From assembly GCA_019750095.1 (NCBI GenBank), contig JAIEOW010000090.1:1-59426 (forward strand): a stretch of DNA of 59,426 bases. Direction: 5' to 3'. The position numbers and the translations under genes are program-made. Of the stretch, positions 15,716-24,210 are shown one piece after another. Source of the stretch: Phycisphaerales bacterium. Its GTDB lineage: Bacteria > Planctomycetota > Phycisphaerae > Phycisphaerales > UBA1924. Under the pieces are notes generated by a model. The model was not told the origin of the DNA and searched no databases. It was given only the letters and a program-made list of their open reading frames with translations. Position 1 is the stretch's first letter, and every line of letters begins with the position of its first letter.

Positions 15716-16690
15716 TCACTTCATCGTCGAAACTGAATCATCCCAAAACGCCCACGCCCGCCCATCCCTGAGCACGGCCACGGGCACAAGCTCTTCCCGC
15801 AGGCGACCCACCAAATCGGCCAATCCCGCCCCGGTCCTGGCACTCACATGCACGTCCGCATCGCCGACCTTGCCCAGATCGCTCCGCAGCCCCACCCGCA
15901 CCACGCTCGCCCTCTGCGAGAGCGCGACGGGTGGCAAAAAACCAGTCGTTGCGTCCGCACACAACAGCAGCAGATCCGCCCCCGCCGCCACGCGCATCGC
16001 GATCTGCTGCGCTTCCGCATCCAGCGCATCCCGAGGCGTTCCGCTCACCCCCGGCGTGTCGATATACCGCACCACCAGCCCGCCCAGATCCAGCAGCACC
16101 CCCACATGATCCCGCGTCGTCCCCGGTTCGTCGGCCACAATGCTCACGCTTCGCCCCGCCAGCGCGTTCAGCATGCTCGACTTGCCCACGTTCGGCGGCC
16201 CAAGCGCCACCACCAGCGGCGGATCGATCAACCGTCGCAGCACCCGCCCAACATCGCTCGGCATCCGCATCGCCGGATCACTCTGAGCAAGTGCCCACCG
16301 CCGAGGTTGATCCAGCAGCAGATCAATCGCCATCCCGCTCTGCGCTCGTCCCAGCGCGTCCGCGAGTCGATCATCCATCGAAGCACCAGCGTCCAGCGGC
16401 AGTCGCGTCTCGCGCCGCGCAATCCCCGCGGCAAGAAGGGCCGCCGTCGCCCGGGCCATGATCGCCGGGCTGGCATGCGGAAACAGCATCGCGAGCGCGT
16501 GTTCCGGCCGAGCGATCACCAGCTCATCCACCTCGCCCCACCGCCGAAGCTTCGCGGCACCGATCTCAACGCCCGCAATCCCAAGCCCCAGCAGCGCGGC
16601 ATCGACATCCCCATGAATCTCGATGATCGCCAGCGCACCCGACGGCGCGGGCGGCCCCGCAGAGAAACTGAACGTCGCGTGAATCCTCAC
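15716..16690 (-). CDS. MnmE-like GTPase, divergent and lacking the catalytic C terminus
   Basis: The nearest family is MnmE/TrmE, which modifies wobble uridine of tRNA. The G domain is clear: GPPNVGKSS (G1), DEPGTTRDH (G2) and DTPGV (G3). In place of the G4 motif NKxD it has RSDL in GLRSDLG, and the G5 region is SARTG. The N-terminal 130 residues (GALAIIEIHGD, then an Ala-rich helical part) resemble a shortened MnmE folate-binding domain. The hallmark C-terminal CxGK motif is missing: the protein ends at FWDDSVSTMK after 324 residues (MnmE is about 450). It may therefore be a GTPase with another role, or a tRNA enzyme lacking the usual catalytic Cys. It follows coaX by 36 bases. Confidence 0.7.
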   Translation of the reverse strand: MRIHATFSFSAGPPAPSGALAIIEIHGDVDAALLGLGIAGVEIGAAKLRRWGEVDELVIARPEHALAMLFPHASPAIMARATAALLAAGIARRETRLPLDAGASMDDRLADALGRAQSGMAIDLLLDQPRRWALAQSDPAMRMPSDVGRVLRRLIDPPLVVALGPPNVGKSSMLNALAGRSVSIVADEPGTTRDHVGVLLDLGGLVVRYIDTPGVSGTPRDALDAEAQQIAMRVAAGADLLLLCADATTGFLPPVALSQRASVVRVGLRSDLGKVGDADVHVSARTGAGLADLVGRLREELVPVAVLRDGRAWAFWDDSVSTMK

Positions 16691-16726
16691 ATCGACCCCT
16701 CACGCGCACTCGACCAGAACCTCACA

Positions 16727-17551
16727 TCACCCCGGCTCATCATCGCCCCCCGCATCCGCGAGTGCATCCAGCCGCTGCACGGCTTCCAGCATCCCGATCA
16801 GCGTCAGATCCGGCACGATCGCCTCCACCAGCGGATCGTTCTCAAACAGCATCGCCGCATCGCCCCCCGTCGCCACCACGCGCGGATAGGCGTTGTAGAA
16901 CTCCGCATAGCGATCGATCAAGAGGTGCACCAGCCCCCGCGCCGCGCTCACCACGCCGATGCTCATCGCCTGCGTCGTGGTCCTGCCAAACGGCGACTTC
17001 TCATCACCCTCCATCGGCGGCTCAACACTCGGCACAAGCTCCGGCGTCAGCGTCACCGCCGGCAACGCGGCCGTCTGCTCATGCAGCGCTCGCAGCATCA
17101 TCGCCAAGCCGGGCGCGATCGCGCCGCCGTGGAACGTCCCCTCACCATCCACGAAATCCACCGTGATCGCGGTCCCTGCATCGATCACGATGCACGCCTG
17201 CTTGCTCCGTGCAAACGCCCCGAGCGCATCCAGCAGCCGATCCTGCCCGACCGTCGAGTCGTCCTCCAGCGTGTTCACCATGGGAATCGCCAGCTCGCGC
17301 CCGAATCGCAGCACATCGACACCCGTCCCACGCAGCGCCGCCTCGATCGCCCCCGCCGCGTTCGGGTTCACCGTGGCGATCACGACCCGCGACGAACCGT
17401 CGCCGTCGGCCAGCGCCATCTCGGCGATGACTCGCGCCGCCTCGCCGGGCTCCCCCGTGGCCAGCACACGCGAAGGTTCGAGCGCGTCGTCCCGAACCGC
17501 CGCGACGCGGGTGCGGGTGTTGCCGATGGAAACGAGCAGGAGCGAAGGCAT
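16727..17551 (-). CDS. coaX: Type III pantothenate kinase
   Basis: CoaX phosphorylates pantothenate, the first step of coenzyme A synthesis. The ASKHA-fold motifs are present: LLVSIGNTRTRVA at the N terminus (usually D-x-GN-T; the Asp is Ser here), STVGQDRLLDALGA, VIDAGTAITVDFVD and FHGGAIAPGLAMM, then VVATGGDA. The Asp-to-Ser change in the first phosphate loop is notable because that Asp coordinates the cation. The start is ATG 17551 (274 residues); the upstream extension to 17689 runs through an inverted repeat and is Arg/Phe-rich noise. It begins the five-gene minus run, divergent from the unknown gene at 17740. Confidence 0.85.
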   Translation of the reverse strand: MPSLLLVSIGNTRTRVAAVRDDALEPSRVLATGEPGEAARVIAEMALADGDGSSRVVIATVNPNAAGAIEAALRGTGVDVLRFGRELAIPMVNTLEDDSTVGQDRLLDALGAFARSKQACIVIDAGTAITVDFVDGEGTFHGGAIAPGLAMMLRALHEQTAALPAVTLTPELVPSVEPPMEGDEKSPFGRTTTQAMSIGVVSAARGLVHLLIDRYAEFYNAYPRVVATGGDAAMLFENDPLVEAIVPDLTLIGMLEAVQRLDALADAGGDDEPG

Positions 17552-17582
17552 GTGGAAGGGTAGAGAGCGGAGGCGAACGCGA

Positions 17583-17727
17583 AAAGCGAAAAGTGGAAAG
17601 CGAAAAATGGAGAGCCATGAGCAGAGGACACAAACAGCCGCGGCGTCCACAGCGAGTGACCGCGTCGCACCCAAGTCACCACGTCTCACTCCCCCTTTTT
17701 CACTTTTCGCTTTTCATTTTTCGCTTT
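17583..17727. mobile_element. Gene-less inverted-repeat element (possible MITE-like relic)
   Basis: The 29-base arms 17583-17611 and 17699-17727 are inverted copies with 25 matches. Each arm is made of short purine-rich repeats of the AAAGCGAAAA type, strikingly A-rich for this genome. The 87-base interior carries no convincing gene. It occupies the divergent promoter region between coaX and the gene at 17740. Its build matches the larger element at 25451-25921, which carries a four-helix-bundle gene. Confidence 0.6.
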
Positions 17728-17739
17728 CTATCCTCCCCC

Positions 17740-18963
17740 ATGCCCCGCGCCCGAGTCGATCCCTCCATCCAGCGCGTCGAGATGAACGGCTTTGCCTTTC
17801 CCCTCGGCGTCTATCCCATCGACCCGATCGAGCCCAAAGCCGGGTTCACCATGGCCTTTGAACCCTCCGACGACGGCACCGATCCCGAGCAATCCGCCGT
17901 GGGCGGCGGCACCGCCGACGACGCCGGCGAGTGGGAAGAGTGGCCCGACCGCTACGTCTACGACATTCTGATCCCTGCCACACGGGTTGAGCCGCTCGTC
18001 CGCATGTTCCTCAGCATGTTCCCCGGGCGCATCTACCCGATTCTCGACTTTCTGGGTCAGGATGAGTGGCGAGAAGTCGATCCCTACGTCTCCTACGACC
18101 TGCTCGGGCTTGATCGCTTCATGGAAGGTCTCCGCAGATTCCGCGGCTTTTTCTACGAAGACGGCCTCGTCGGCTTCGGTGCCATGAGCGAAGAGCCGTT
18201 TCTCTACATCTTCGTCGATGAACACAAAGTCGTCACCGTTCGCGCCGAAGCCGCGCTGAAGGAACGTGTCGAGGCCGCCCTCGCCGCGTTCGACTTGACG
18301 CAGGTCGACGAGATTCACTCCGCCGACAGCGTGACCCACGAGCATCGCGCCGTGCTCGACGCGCCCGAAGACCGCGCCGACCTGCTGTCGGCCGAGGAAA
18401 TCGTCGAAGTGCTCCGCGACGAATGGCGGCTGGTCCTCAACATCGACCCGGATCGCAACGTTGACGACGAAGGCAACGACCTCGGCATCACGTGCTGGCG
18501 CATCATCATCCGCTACGACCCGCCCCTGCCCGAAGACGCAGACGCCGCGAAGCCCGCCGGCGATCCCAAAGAAAAAACCGGCACCATCCGCGAAGCCCAC
18601 GTTTCGTCGGAGGAGGACGAAGACGAGGATGACGCCGAAAGTGGGGGGTACTCGCCCGCACTTCCCCAAACTATTTCTGTCCCGCCCTCGCGCTACGCCG
18701 AGGTCTTTCTGACGGCGGATTCCCTCAACCGCGCGTCAGACCTCGCGGTCGAAGCACTTGAGGAGCTGCTGAGTGCAGAAAAAATAGAGGTTGACCCTGA
18801 ACGCACGCCCGAACCCATGATCGTCCAAGCCGACCGATGGGGGCCGGAGGACTTTGCCAAGTCGGTGAAGGAAGCCCAACGCAAAGTGGCGGGGAAGAAA
18901 GCGTCCAAACAGACTCCAGATTTGGAAGAATCCTCGGTCTGGTTTGCAGCATGGCTGAACTGA
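17740..18963 (+). CDS. Conserved-looking hypothetical protein, acidic
   Basis: I recognise no family. The 407-residue product has no signal peptide or membrane helix. It contains an aromatic-rich segment with YVYDILIPATRVEPL, MFLSMFPGRIYPILDFLG and DPYVSYDLLG (about residues 65-125), then a helical section (EEIVEVLRDEWRLVLNID), a very acidic linker (SSEEDEDEDDAESG, near 290) and a C-terminal helical part ending in EESSVWFAAWLN. ATG 17740 gives a compact start; the upstream frame runs through the inverted repeat at 17583-17727. Codon use is normal for the window, so it is a real gene, probably cytoplasmic. The next gene, a secretin, starts 550 bases downstream. Confidence 0.65.
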   Translation: MPRARVDPSIQRVEMNGFAFPLGVYPIDPIEPKAGFTMAFEPSDDGTDPEQSAVGGGTADDAGEWEEWPDRYVYDILIPATRVEPLVRMFLSMFPGRIYPILDFLGQDEWREVDPYVSYDLLGLDRFMEGLRRFRGFFYEDGLVGFGAMSEEPFLYIFVDEHKVVTVRAEAALKERVEAALAAFDLTQVDEIHSADSVTHEHRAVLDAPEDRADLLSAEEIVEVLRDEWRLVLNIDPDRNVDDEGNDLGITCWRIIIRYDPPLPEDADAAKPAGDPKEKTGTIREAHVSSEEDEDEDDAESGGYSPALPQTISVPPSRYAEVFLTADSLNRASDLAVEALEELLSAEKIEVDPERTPEPMIVQADRWGPEDFAKSVKEAQRKVAGKKASKQTPDLEESSVWFAAWLN

Positions 18964-19513
18964 CCGCACCGCGAACCGAAGGTGCTGACGGATGTGTGCG
19001 GACTTGCCGACTTTTTGGCCATTTGCGTGTTGAATGGACCATCGATGCAACCTGCCCGGGTTGCCAGACGCACCAGCAATCAGGCGTGGCCAGGTCGCCA
19101 AGCCGAAAAGGGCGCGAAGGGTCGTGCCCAGACCAGGACCCGCGCAGTCGACAGGTCATCCGGGTTGAAGATTGGGCACAGGACCAGTCTTCAAAGACCG
19201 GATCCAGGCCGCCCAGATGTGCAGGCGGCCCGTGCGGGAGACCTCCAAGACGGGGACAGGTTGAAGAGGATGCCGGAAAGTTCTGGCCGCCGGTTTGCGT
19301 TCGGCGGTCGAGGGCAGTATCTTCAAGCCCCCTTGCCAACCGCCCAAAGCGGGAGGGCACCCGCCCAGCGTGTTCACAAGACGCGCATGGAAGGGAAGAG
19401 GGGGTGCCCCAAAGCCCAAGCGCACGGAGTGCGACAGGGAACAGCGGTGCATCGGCTTGCGAAACGACCGACTCATTTGGTATCACCGGCAAACTGCCTC
19501 GGAGAAGCGCGAC
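18964..19513 (+). other. 550-base gene-free stretch upstream of the secretin gene
   Basis: No protein-coding frame here looks real in any direction, and I see no tRNA, riboswitch or known RNA motif. It has a 7-bp inverted repeat (19165-19171 with 19188-19194) and several G/C-rich imperfect stems around 19230-19300. It may be a long structured 5' leader of the secretin gene or hold an unrecognised RNA. Confidence 0.4.
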
Positions 19514-22500
19514 ATGCGGAGTGACCGGAATCGTCGATCCACTCAGACCATTGCTGCGGCCCTCGGGCTCTTGAGCACGGTTGGAGTGTTGAGCACCCCT
19601 GCCAGCGTGCTGGCACAAGCCGCGGGGACCGCGGGTAGTGCGCACGCTGTTGGAGCCACCGATGCCATCGCTCAGGCCAGAGGCCTGGCCGACGCCGGCA
19701 AACTCGTTCAGGCCCGAGCCGTGCTCGACCGCCTGCTGGGTTCTGCCGAGGCGACCAAGCTGGGACGCAGCGAACTCGCTCAGGCGATGACGCTGCAGAA
19801 GAGCGTGGTCTCCCAGCTCCAGACCGCCGACCCGCAGGAAATGTCCGTGCAGAAGGCCGAGTGGGCCCTGGAGACGGGCGATCTGCTCGCCGCCGAGCGG
19901 CACGCCAGCGCCGTCGCCGGCAAGACCTTGGGCACACCGGCCCAGCGCGATCGTGCGAACACGGTGATTCAATCCGTGACGACCCGCCGCGGCGAGCTTG
20001 CTCCGCTGGCTCCCGGCCTGATCGAACAGGCCAAGAGCGACTTTGACGCGAAGCGCTTTGGCGAAGCGAAGACCAGCATCCTCGGCCTTCTCCGCTCCGG
20101 CGTGTCGCTGTCCTCGGATCAGGCGACGACCCTCGAGCGCATGCAGCTTGAGATCGTCAACCTTGAGCAGGCCCAGGGCCACGCCTTTGACCTGCGTGTC
20201 GACGCGGCCACCATGCAGCCCGGCAACGTCCGTCGCAATGAGCCCGGTCGTCCTGAGCCCTTGCCCCCAGTGGCCAGCGATCAGCCCCCGGCCGCCGACC
20301 CCGCGCCCGTGGCGCCCCCGCCTCCCGCGGCCCCGGCGGTTGACCCCGTGCCCGCCGCCGTGCCCGCTCCGGCACCGGTGATGTCGGCCCCGTCGACCGA
20401 TGATGTCGTGACGCTTGCCATGCGTGGCGAAGCCGGTCGCATCGTCGCTGAGGGTGATCAGGCGTTTGATCAGGCCCGCTACACCGCGGCGGTCGACAAG
20501 TACACCCTCGCACTGGGTGCCTATCGCCAGTATCTCGCCTCCGGCGAGGCCGAGCGGGTGCAGAAGCGCATCGATGAAGCCCGAGTTCGCCTCGGAGCTT
20601 CCGGTGGTGGCGGCGACCTCGTCCGCACCGTGACGGGCACTGACCGCGCCATCCGCGAGCGGGCCGAAGCCGAGTTCGGGACCTACGTCGCTCAGGCCGA
20701 CACGGCTCTGACCAACGGCCAGCCGGATCAGGCCCAGGCGCTCCTCGCGCAGGCCAAGCTCTCGATCGCGCAGTCCCGCGGCTCGTTCAATGACACCGAG
20801 CTCGACGGCTTCCAGAAGCGACTGGACGTGCTGCTGGCAAGCATCGAGAAGAAGCGCGACGAGATCCGCAACTCCGAGGCCTCGCGCCGCGCCGCGGACG
20901 CGCAGTCCAAGGCCGCCGATGCCGAGAAGAACCGTCTCGCCGAGCGCGGCCGCAAGGTCAGCGAGAACATCGATCGCATCCGCGAGCTTCAGAAAGAGAA
21001 GAAGTATCGCGAGGCCCTGCAGGTCGTGGACCAGACACTGTTCATCGATCCGCTGAACCCCACCGCGCTGCTGCTCAAGGACATCATCGCCGACGTCGTG
21101 GTGTACGAGATCTACAACGATCTGCAGGACAAGAAGGCCCATCGCCTCACCGAGAACACCCTGGAGAACGAGGCGGAGACCGTGCCGCCCGTGAACCTGA
21201 TGGAGTTCCCGATGGAGTGGCCGCAGAAGTCCTTCATCCGAGGCGAGCAGTCGGCCTTTGCCGATAGCCCGGAGAACCGCAAGGTGCTGGCCCAGATGTC
21301 CAGCCCCGCGGCGAAGCTCCCCGGTCTCGACATGACCGAGAATCGCTTCGAGGATGTCCTGAAGTTCCTCAACACCGTCACGCAGCTTCCGTTCGATCCC
21401 GATTGGGAATCGCTCGCGGCGATCGGCGTTGAGAAGGACACGCCGGTCACGCTGAAGGTTCAGAACCCACTCACGATCCAGGCCGCCCTCGATCGCATCC
21501 TGACCAAGGTCAGCCGCGATCAGTTCCAGCGGGCTGGCTGGTCGGTGAACGACGGCATCATCAGCGTCGCCAGCGACGAAACGCTCCGCAAGAACCGCGT
21601 CCTGGTCATCTACAACATCCAGGACCTGCTGTTCCAGATTCCCAACTATCGCGACGTTCCGCAGATCGACCTGAACACCGTGCTGCAGTCCAACCAGGGC
21701 GGCGGCGGCGGCAGCCCGTTCACCGGCGACCAGCAGCAGAACAACCCCGACGACCCGGCCGCCCGCGAGCGCCGCGTCCGCCAGATCATCGACATCATCT
21801 ACAACAACGTCGATTTCGAGGGTTGGAAGGACAACGGCGGTGAGACCGGCGCGCTCCAGGAGCTCAACGGATCCCTCATCATCACCAACACCCCGCGCAA
21901 CCACCGCGAGATCGTCGGCCTGCTGAGCAAGCTCCGCGAGATCCGCAACATGCAGATCAACGTGGAGACCAAGTTCCTCCTCGTCAATCAGCAGTGGTTC
22001 GAGCAGATCGGCTTCGATCTCGACATCGTCTTCAACACCGGCTCCAACCAGGTCCAGACCGCTCGCACGAATGACCCGTCCGTTCGCCCCAGCGACTTCT
22101 TCGACTTCACCCAGCGCACCAGCATCGGGCGTCAGATCCAGGGTGCCGGTCCGGTCAACGGTCGTCTCGGCCCCATCACGGGCACCGATCGCATCAATCA
22201 GGCGACGGTTCCGCCCAACACGCTTTCGCCCGTCGGCACGTTGCAGAACTCGCTGGGTCTGACCCAGAGCCTGTCCGAAGGCGACTTCGCCGCGGGCGTG
22301 CTCAGCCAGGCCCCCGCGCTGGGCATCGCAGGGCAGTTCCTCGATGACATCCAGGTCGACTTCCTGATCGTCGCGACCCAGGCCGACAAGCGCTCGGTGC
22401 GCCTCACCGCCCCGCGCCTGACGTTCACCAACGGCCAGACGGCGAACATCTACGTCGCTACCCAGGTCGGCTTCATCTCCCGGCTCACCCCGATCGTCGG

Positions 22501-23002
22501 CGACTCGGCCGTCGGCTTCAACCCGCAGCCCAACGTCGTCTCCGAAGGCGTCACCATGCTCATCGAGGGCGTGGTCAGCTCCGACCGTCGCTACGTCACG
22601 ATGAACATCGACTCCGGCATCAGCCGAATCGACGACATCCGTCGCTCGCCGGTCACCGCCATCGCCGGTGGTCAGTTGGTCAACTCCGCCGATACCCAGT
22701 CGTTCATCGAACTCCCGCAGGTCACCGTCACCCGCGTCCGCACTACCGCGACGGTTCCCGATGAAGGCACGCTGCTCATCGGCGGCCAGCGCCTCATCAC
22801 CGAGGTCGAAGTCGAGACCGGCGTCCCCGTGCTCAGCAAGATCCCGATCATCAACCGCTTCTTCACCAATCGCCTTGAGACCAAGGAAGAGCAGTCCCTG
22901 CTGATCCTGATCAAGCCCACCATCCTCATCCAGACCGAAGAAGAGGAAAAGTCCTTCCCCGGACTGACCGACAGCATCCGCTCCGGCGTCGGCTTCCGCT
23001 AA
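19514..23002 (+). CDS. Very large secretin (type II/IV secretion outer-membrane channel-like)
   Basis: The 1162-residue product starts with a signal peptide (TIAAALGLLSTVGVLSTPASVLAQA). Then come helical TPR-like repeats (ARGLADAGKLVQARAVLD, GDQAFDQARYTAAVDKYTLA, AQADTALTNGQPDQAQALL), a Pro/Ala-rich linker near residues 250-305, and a coiled region (RRAADAQSKAADAEKNRLAE). The last half is secretin: an STN/N0-like part (LDMTENRFEDVLKFLN), NMQINVETKFLLVNQQWFEQ, FLIVATQADKRSVRLTAPRL, TVPDEGTLLIGGQR and the closing signature GVPVLSKIPIINRFF. Such large secretins with N-terminal repeats are known in planctomycetes. It would form a multimeric outer-membrane pore. No other secretion gene is adjacent. 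ATG 19514 opens directly on the signal peptide. Confidence 0.88.
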   Translation: MRSDRNRRSTQTIAAALGLLSTVGVLSTPASVLAQAAGTAGSAHAVGATDAIAQARGLADAGKLVQARAVLDRLLGSAEATKLGRSELAQAMTLQKSVVSQLQTADPQEMSVQKAEWALETGDLLAAERHASAVAGKTLGTPAQRDRANTVIQSVTTRRGELAPLAPGLIEQAKSDFDAKRFGEAKTSILGLLRSGVSLSSDQATTLERMQLEIVNLEQAQGHAFDLRVDAATMQPGNVRRNEPGRPEPLPPVASDQPPAADPAPVAPPPPAAPAVDPVPAAVPAPAPVMSAPSTDDVVTLAMRGEAGRIVAEGDQAFDQARYTAAVDKYTLALGAYRQYLASGEAERVQKRIDEARVRLGASGGGGDLVRTVTGTDRAIRERAEAEFGTYVAQADTALTNGQPDQAQALLAQAKLSIAQSRGSFNDTELDGFQKRLDVLLASIEKKRDEIRNSEASRRAADAQSKAADAEKNRLAERGRKVSENIDRIRELQKEKKYREALQVVDQTLFIDPLNPTALLLKDIIADVVVYEIYNDLQDKKAHRLTENTLENEAETVPPVNLMEFPMEWPQKSFIRGEQSAFADSPENRKVLAQMSSPAAKLPGLDMTENRFEDVLKFLNTVTQLPFDPDWESLAAIGVEKDTPVTLKVQNPLTIQAALDRILTKVSRDQFQRAGWSVNDGIISVASDETLRKNRVLVIYNIQDLLFQIPNYRDVPQIDLNTVLQSNQGGGGGSPFTGDQQQNNPDDPAARERRVRQIIDIIYNNVDFEGWKDNGGETGALQELNGSLIITNTPRNHREIVGLLSKLREIRNMQINVETKFLLVNQQWFEQIGFDLDIVFNTGSNQVQTARTNDPSVRPSDFFDFTQRTSIGRQIQGAGPVNGRLGPITGTDRINQATVPPNTLSPVGTLQNSLGLTQSLSEGDFAAGVLSQAPALGIAGQFLDDIQVDFLIVATQADKRSVRLTAPRLTFTNGQTANIYVATQVGFISRLTPIVGDSAVGFNPQPNVVSEGVTMLIEGVVSSDRRYVTMNIDSGISRIDDIRRSPVTAIAGGQLVNSADTQSFIELPQVTVTRVRTTATVPDEGTLLIGGQRLITEVEVETGVPVLSKIPIINRFFTNRLETKEEQSLLILIKPTILIQTEEEEKSFPGLTDSIRSGVGFR

Positions 23003-23055
23003 ACCCCCATCAGGCCGGGCCTTCGAGTTCTCGGCTCTGCTCCTGTTCCTCAATG

Positions 23056-23087
23056 GCCCCCGCTCATGGCGGGGGTCTTTCTTTCCG
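23056..23087 (+). terminator. Intrinsic terminator of the secretin gene
   Basis: A perfect 7-bp stem CCCCCGC/GCGGGGG (23057-23063 with 23069-23075) and 5-base loop are followed by the T-rich TCTTTCTTTCC. It lies 54 bases after the secretin stop and would separate that gene from the STAS pair. Confidence 0.85.
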
Positions 23088-23189
23088 ATCTTCTCACCCG
23101 GGCGAGCTTTTCCGACCTTCCCGACCGGTTCGGCCCGTATAGCATCACGTCCCGTTCGGCCCCCCAACGGCCCTTCCGGAGATTGCTCG

Positions 23190-23552
23190 ATGCCCCCCAG
23201 CGGCGCTTCCCGACTCCGCGTCAAGCACATGAACGGTGTGACCCAGGTCGAGTTCATCGACCGCAACATCCTCGACGAGGCGAATATCCACCAGATCGGC
23301 GAAGAGATCGCCGGCCTCGTCGACGCCGCCCCGGCGCCGAAGCTGCTCATCAGCTTCTCCAACGTCGACCACCTCTCGTCGGCGGCTCTCGGCACCCTGA
23401 TCACGATCAACAACCGGGTCAAGAATCGCAAGGGCCAACTGCGGCTTGCGAACATCGATCCGCAGATCTACGAGGTTTTCAAGATCACCAAGCTGGACAA
23501 GTTGTTCCAGATCCACGACACCGCCGAGGCCGCTTTGGCCTCGGTCACCTGA
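23190..23552 (+). CDS. STAS-domain anti-sigma factor antagonist
   Basis: This is the phosphorylatable switch protein of an RsbV/SpoIIAA-type partner-switching module. Residues 20-115 form the STAS fold, with LLISFSNVDHLSSAALGTL carrying the acceptor Ser (S63 or S64) and FKITKLDKLFQIHDTAEAAL at the end, as in SpoIIAA. The product is 120 residues; ATG 23190 is the only sensible start. The kinase-like gene follows 32 bases later, so the two form a unit. No sigma factor or PP2C phosphatase is adjacent, so the target is unknown. Confidence 0.88.
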   Translation: MPPSGASRLRVKHMNGVTQVEFIDRNILDEANIHQIGEEIAGLVDAAPAPKLLISFSNVDHLSSAALGTLITINNRVKNRKGQLRLANIDPQIYEVFKITKLDKLFQIHDTAEAALASVT

Positions 23553-23584
23553 AGCGCCACGACGCGTTTGCCAGCGAACACCGG

Positions 23585-24019
23585 ATGCCGACCCCCTCGC
23601 GCCAGTCCGACGCCACGGTGCTGACCATCACGAACTCTCGTGAAGATATCGATCGCGCCGAGAGCGGCCTGCTCGACGCGCTCACGCGTCATGGGTATCC
23701 GGAAGCCGCCCGCTTCGCCGTGCGACTCGCCCTGGAAGAGTGTCTGGTCAACGCCTTCCGCCACGGGCACAAGGGTCTGCCACCGACCACCCCCGTCAAG
23801 TTCTCCTATCAGGTCGCCCCCGACACGCTGATCATGGAGATCGAGGACCAGGGCCCTGGGTTCAATCCGGAACAGGTGAAGGACCCGACGCTGGATGAAA
23901 ATCTCGAGCTGCCCAGCGGCCGCGGACTCTTGCTGATGCGGGCGTATATGACCAGCATCGAATACCTGGGCCGCGGCAACCGCGTGCGCATGGTGTACTC
24001 GCCCAAAGCCGTGAAGTGA
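23585..24019 (+). CDS. RsbW-like anti-sigma kinase (HATPase_c_2)
   Basis: This is the predicted ATP-binding partner of the STAS protein just upstream; kinases of this type phosphorylate the antagonist and otherwise hold a sigma factor or another target. The GHKL motifs are ALEECLVNAFRHGHKG (N-box), IEDQGPGFNP (G1) and GRGLLLMRAYMTS (G2). The 144-residue size matches RsbW/SpoIIAB. I start at ATG 23585; the long in-frame extension back to 23066 overlaps the STAS gene in another frame and is Arg-rich. Translational coupling with the STAS gene is plausible, 32 bases apart. Confidence 0.88.
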   Translation: MPTPSRQSDATVLTITNSREDIDRAESGLLDALTRHGYPEAARFAVRLALEECLVNAFRHGHKGLPPTTPVKFSYQVAPDTLIMEIEDQGPGFNPEQVKDPTLDENLELPSGRGLLLMRAYMTSIEYLGRGNRVRMVYSPKAVK

Positions 24020-24210
24020 GCGGTCAAGGTGACCGCCTAATCAGGCATTCTGGACGAAAGGGTCCCGAATAAAATCCGATTACTTGCGATCACGGACGAA
24101 TCGTGTGGCGTATTGTTGTTGAGTCTGAGTCGCAACATCCGGCGGGCGGTGCACAACGAATCCTGTTCCGTCGGTTTAGACGCACGTTCGCCGCAGAAAG
24201 GCCCTGATTC

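Noticed and set aside
15848-17563. 571-codon plus-strand frame opposite the MnmE-like gene and coaX
   Set aside because: It is a His/Arg/Pro-rich shadow; both minus-strand genes have conserved motifs across the same bases.
17593-17739. N-terminal extension of the unknown gene at 17740
   Set aside because: The extra 49 residues come from the inverted-repeat element and are Phe/Ser/Arg-rich, with a good start at 17740.
18725-23455. A 1576-codon open frame on the minus strand
   Set aside because: It lies opposite the secretin and neighbouring genes, has no domain, and consists of Asp/Val/Leu/Gly-rich low-complexity sequence typical of an antisense frame in GC-rich DNA.
23066-23584. Long N-terminal extension of the HATPase gene
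   Set aside because: It overlaps the STAS gene in another frame and is an Arg/Pro-rich shadow.
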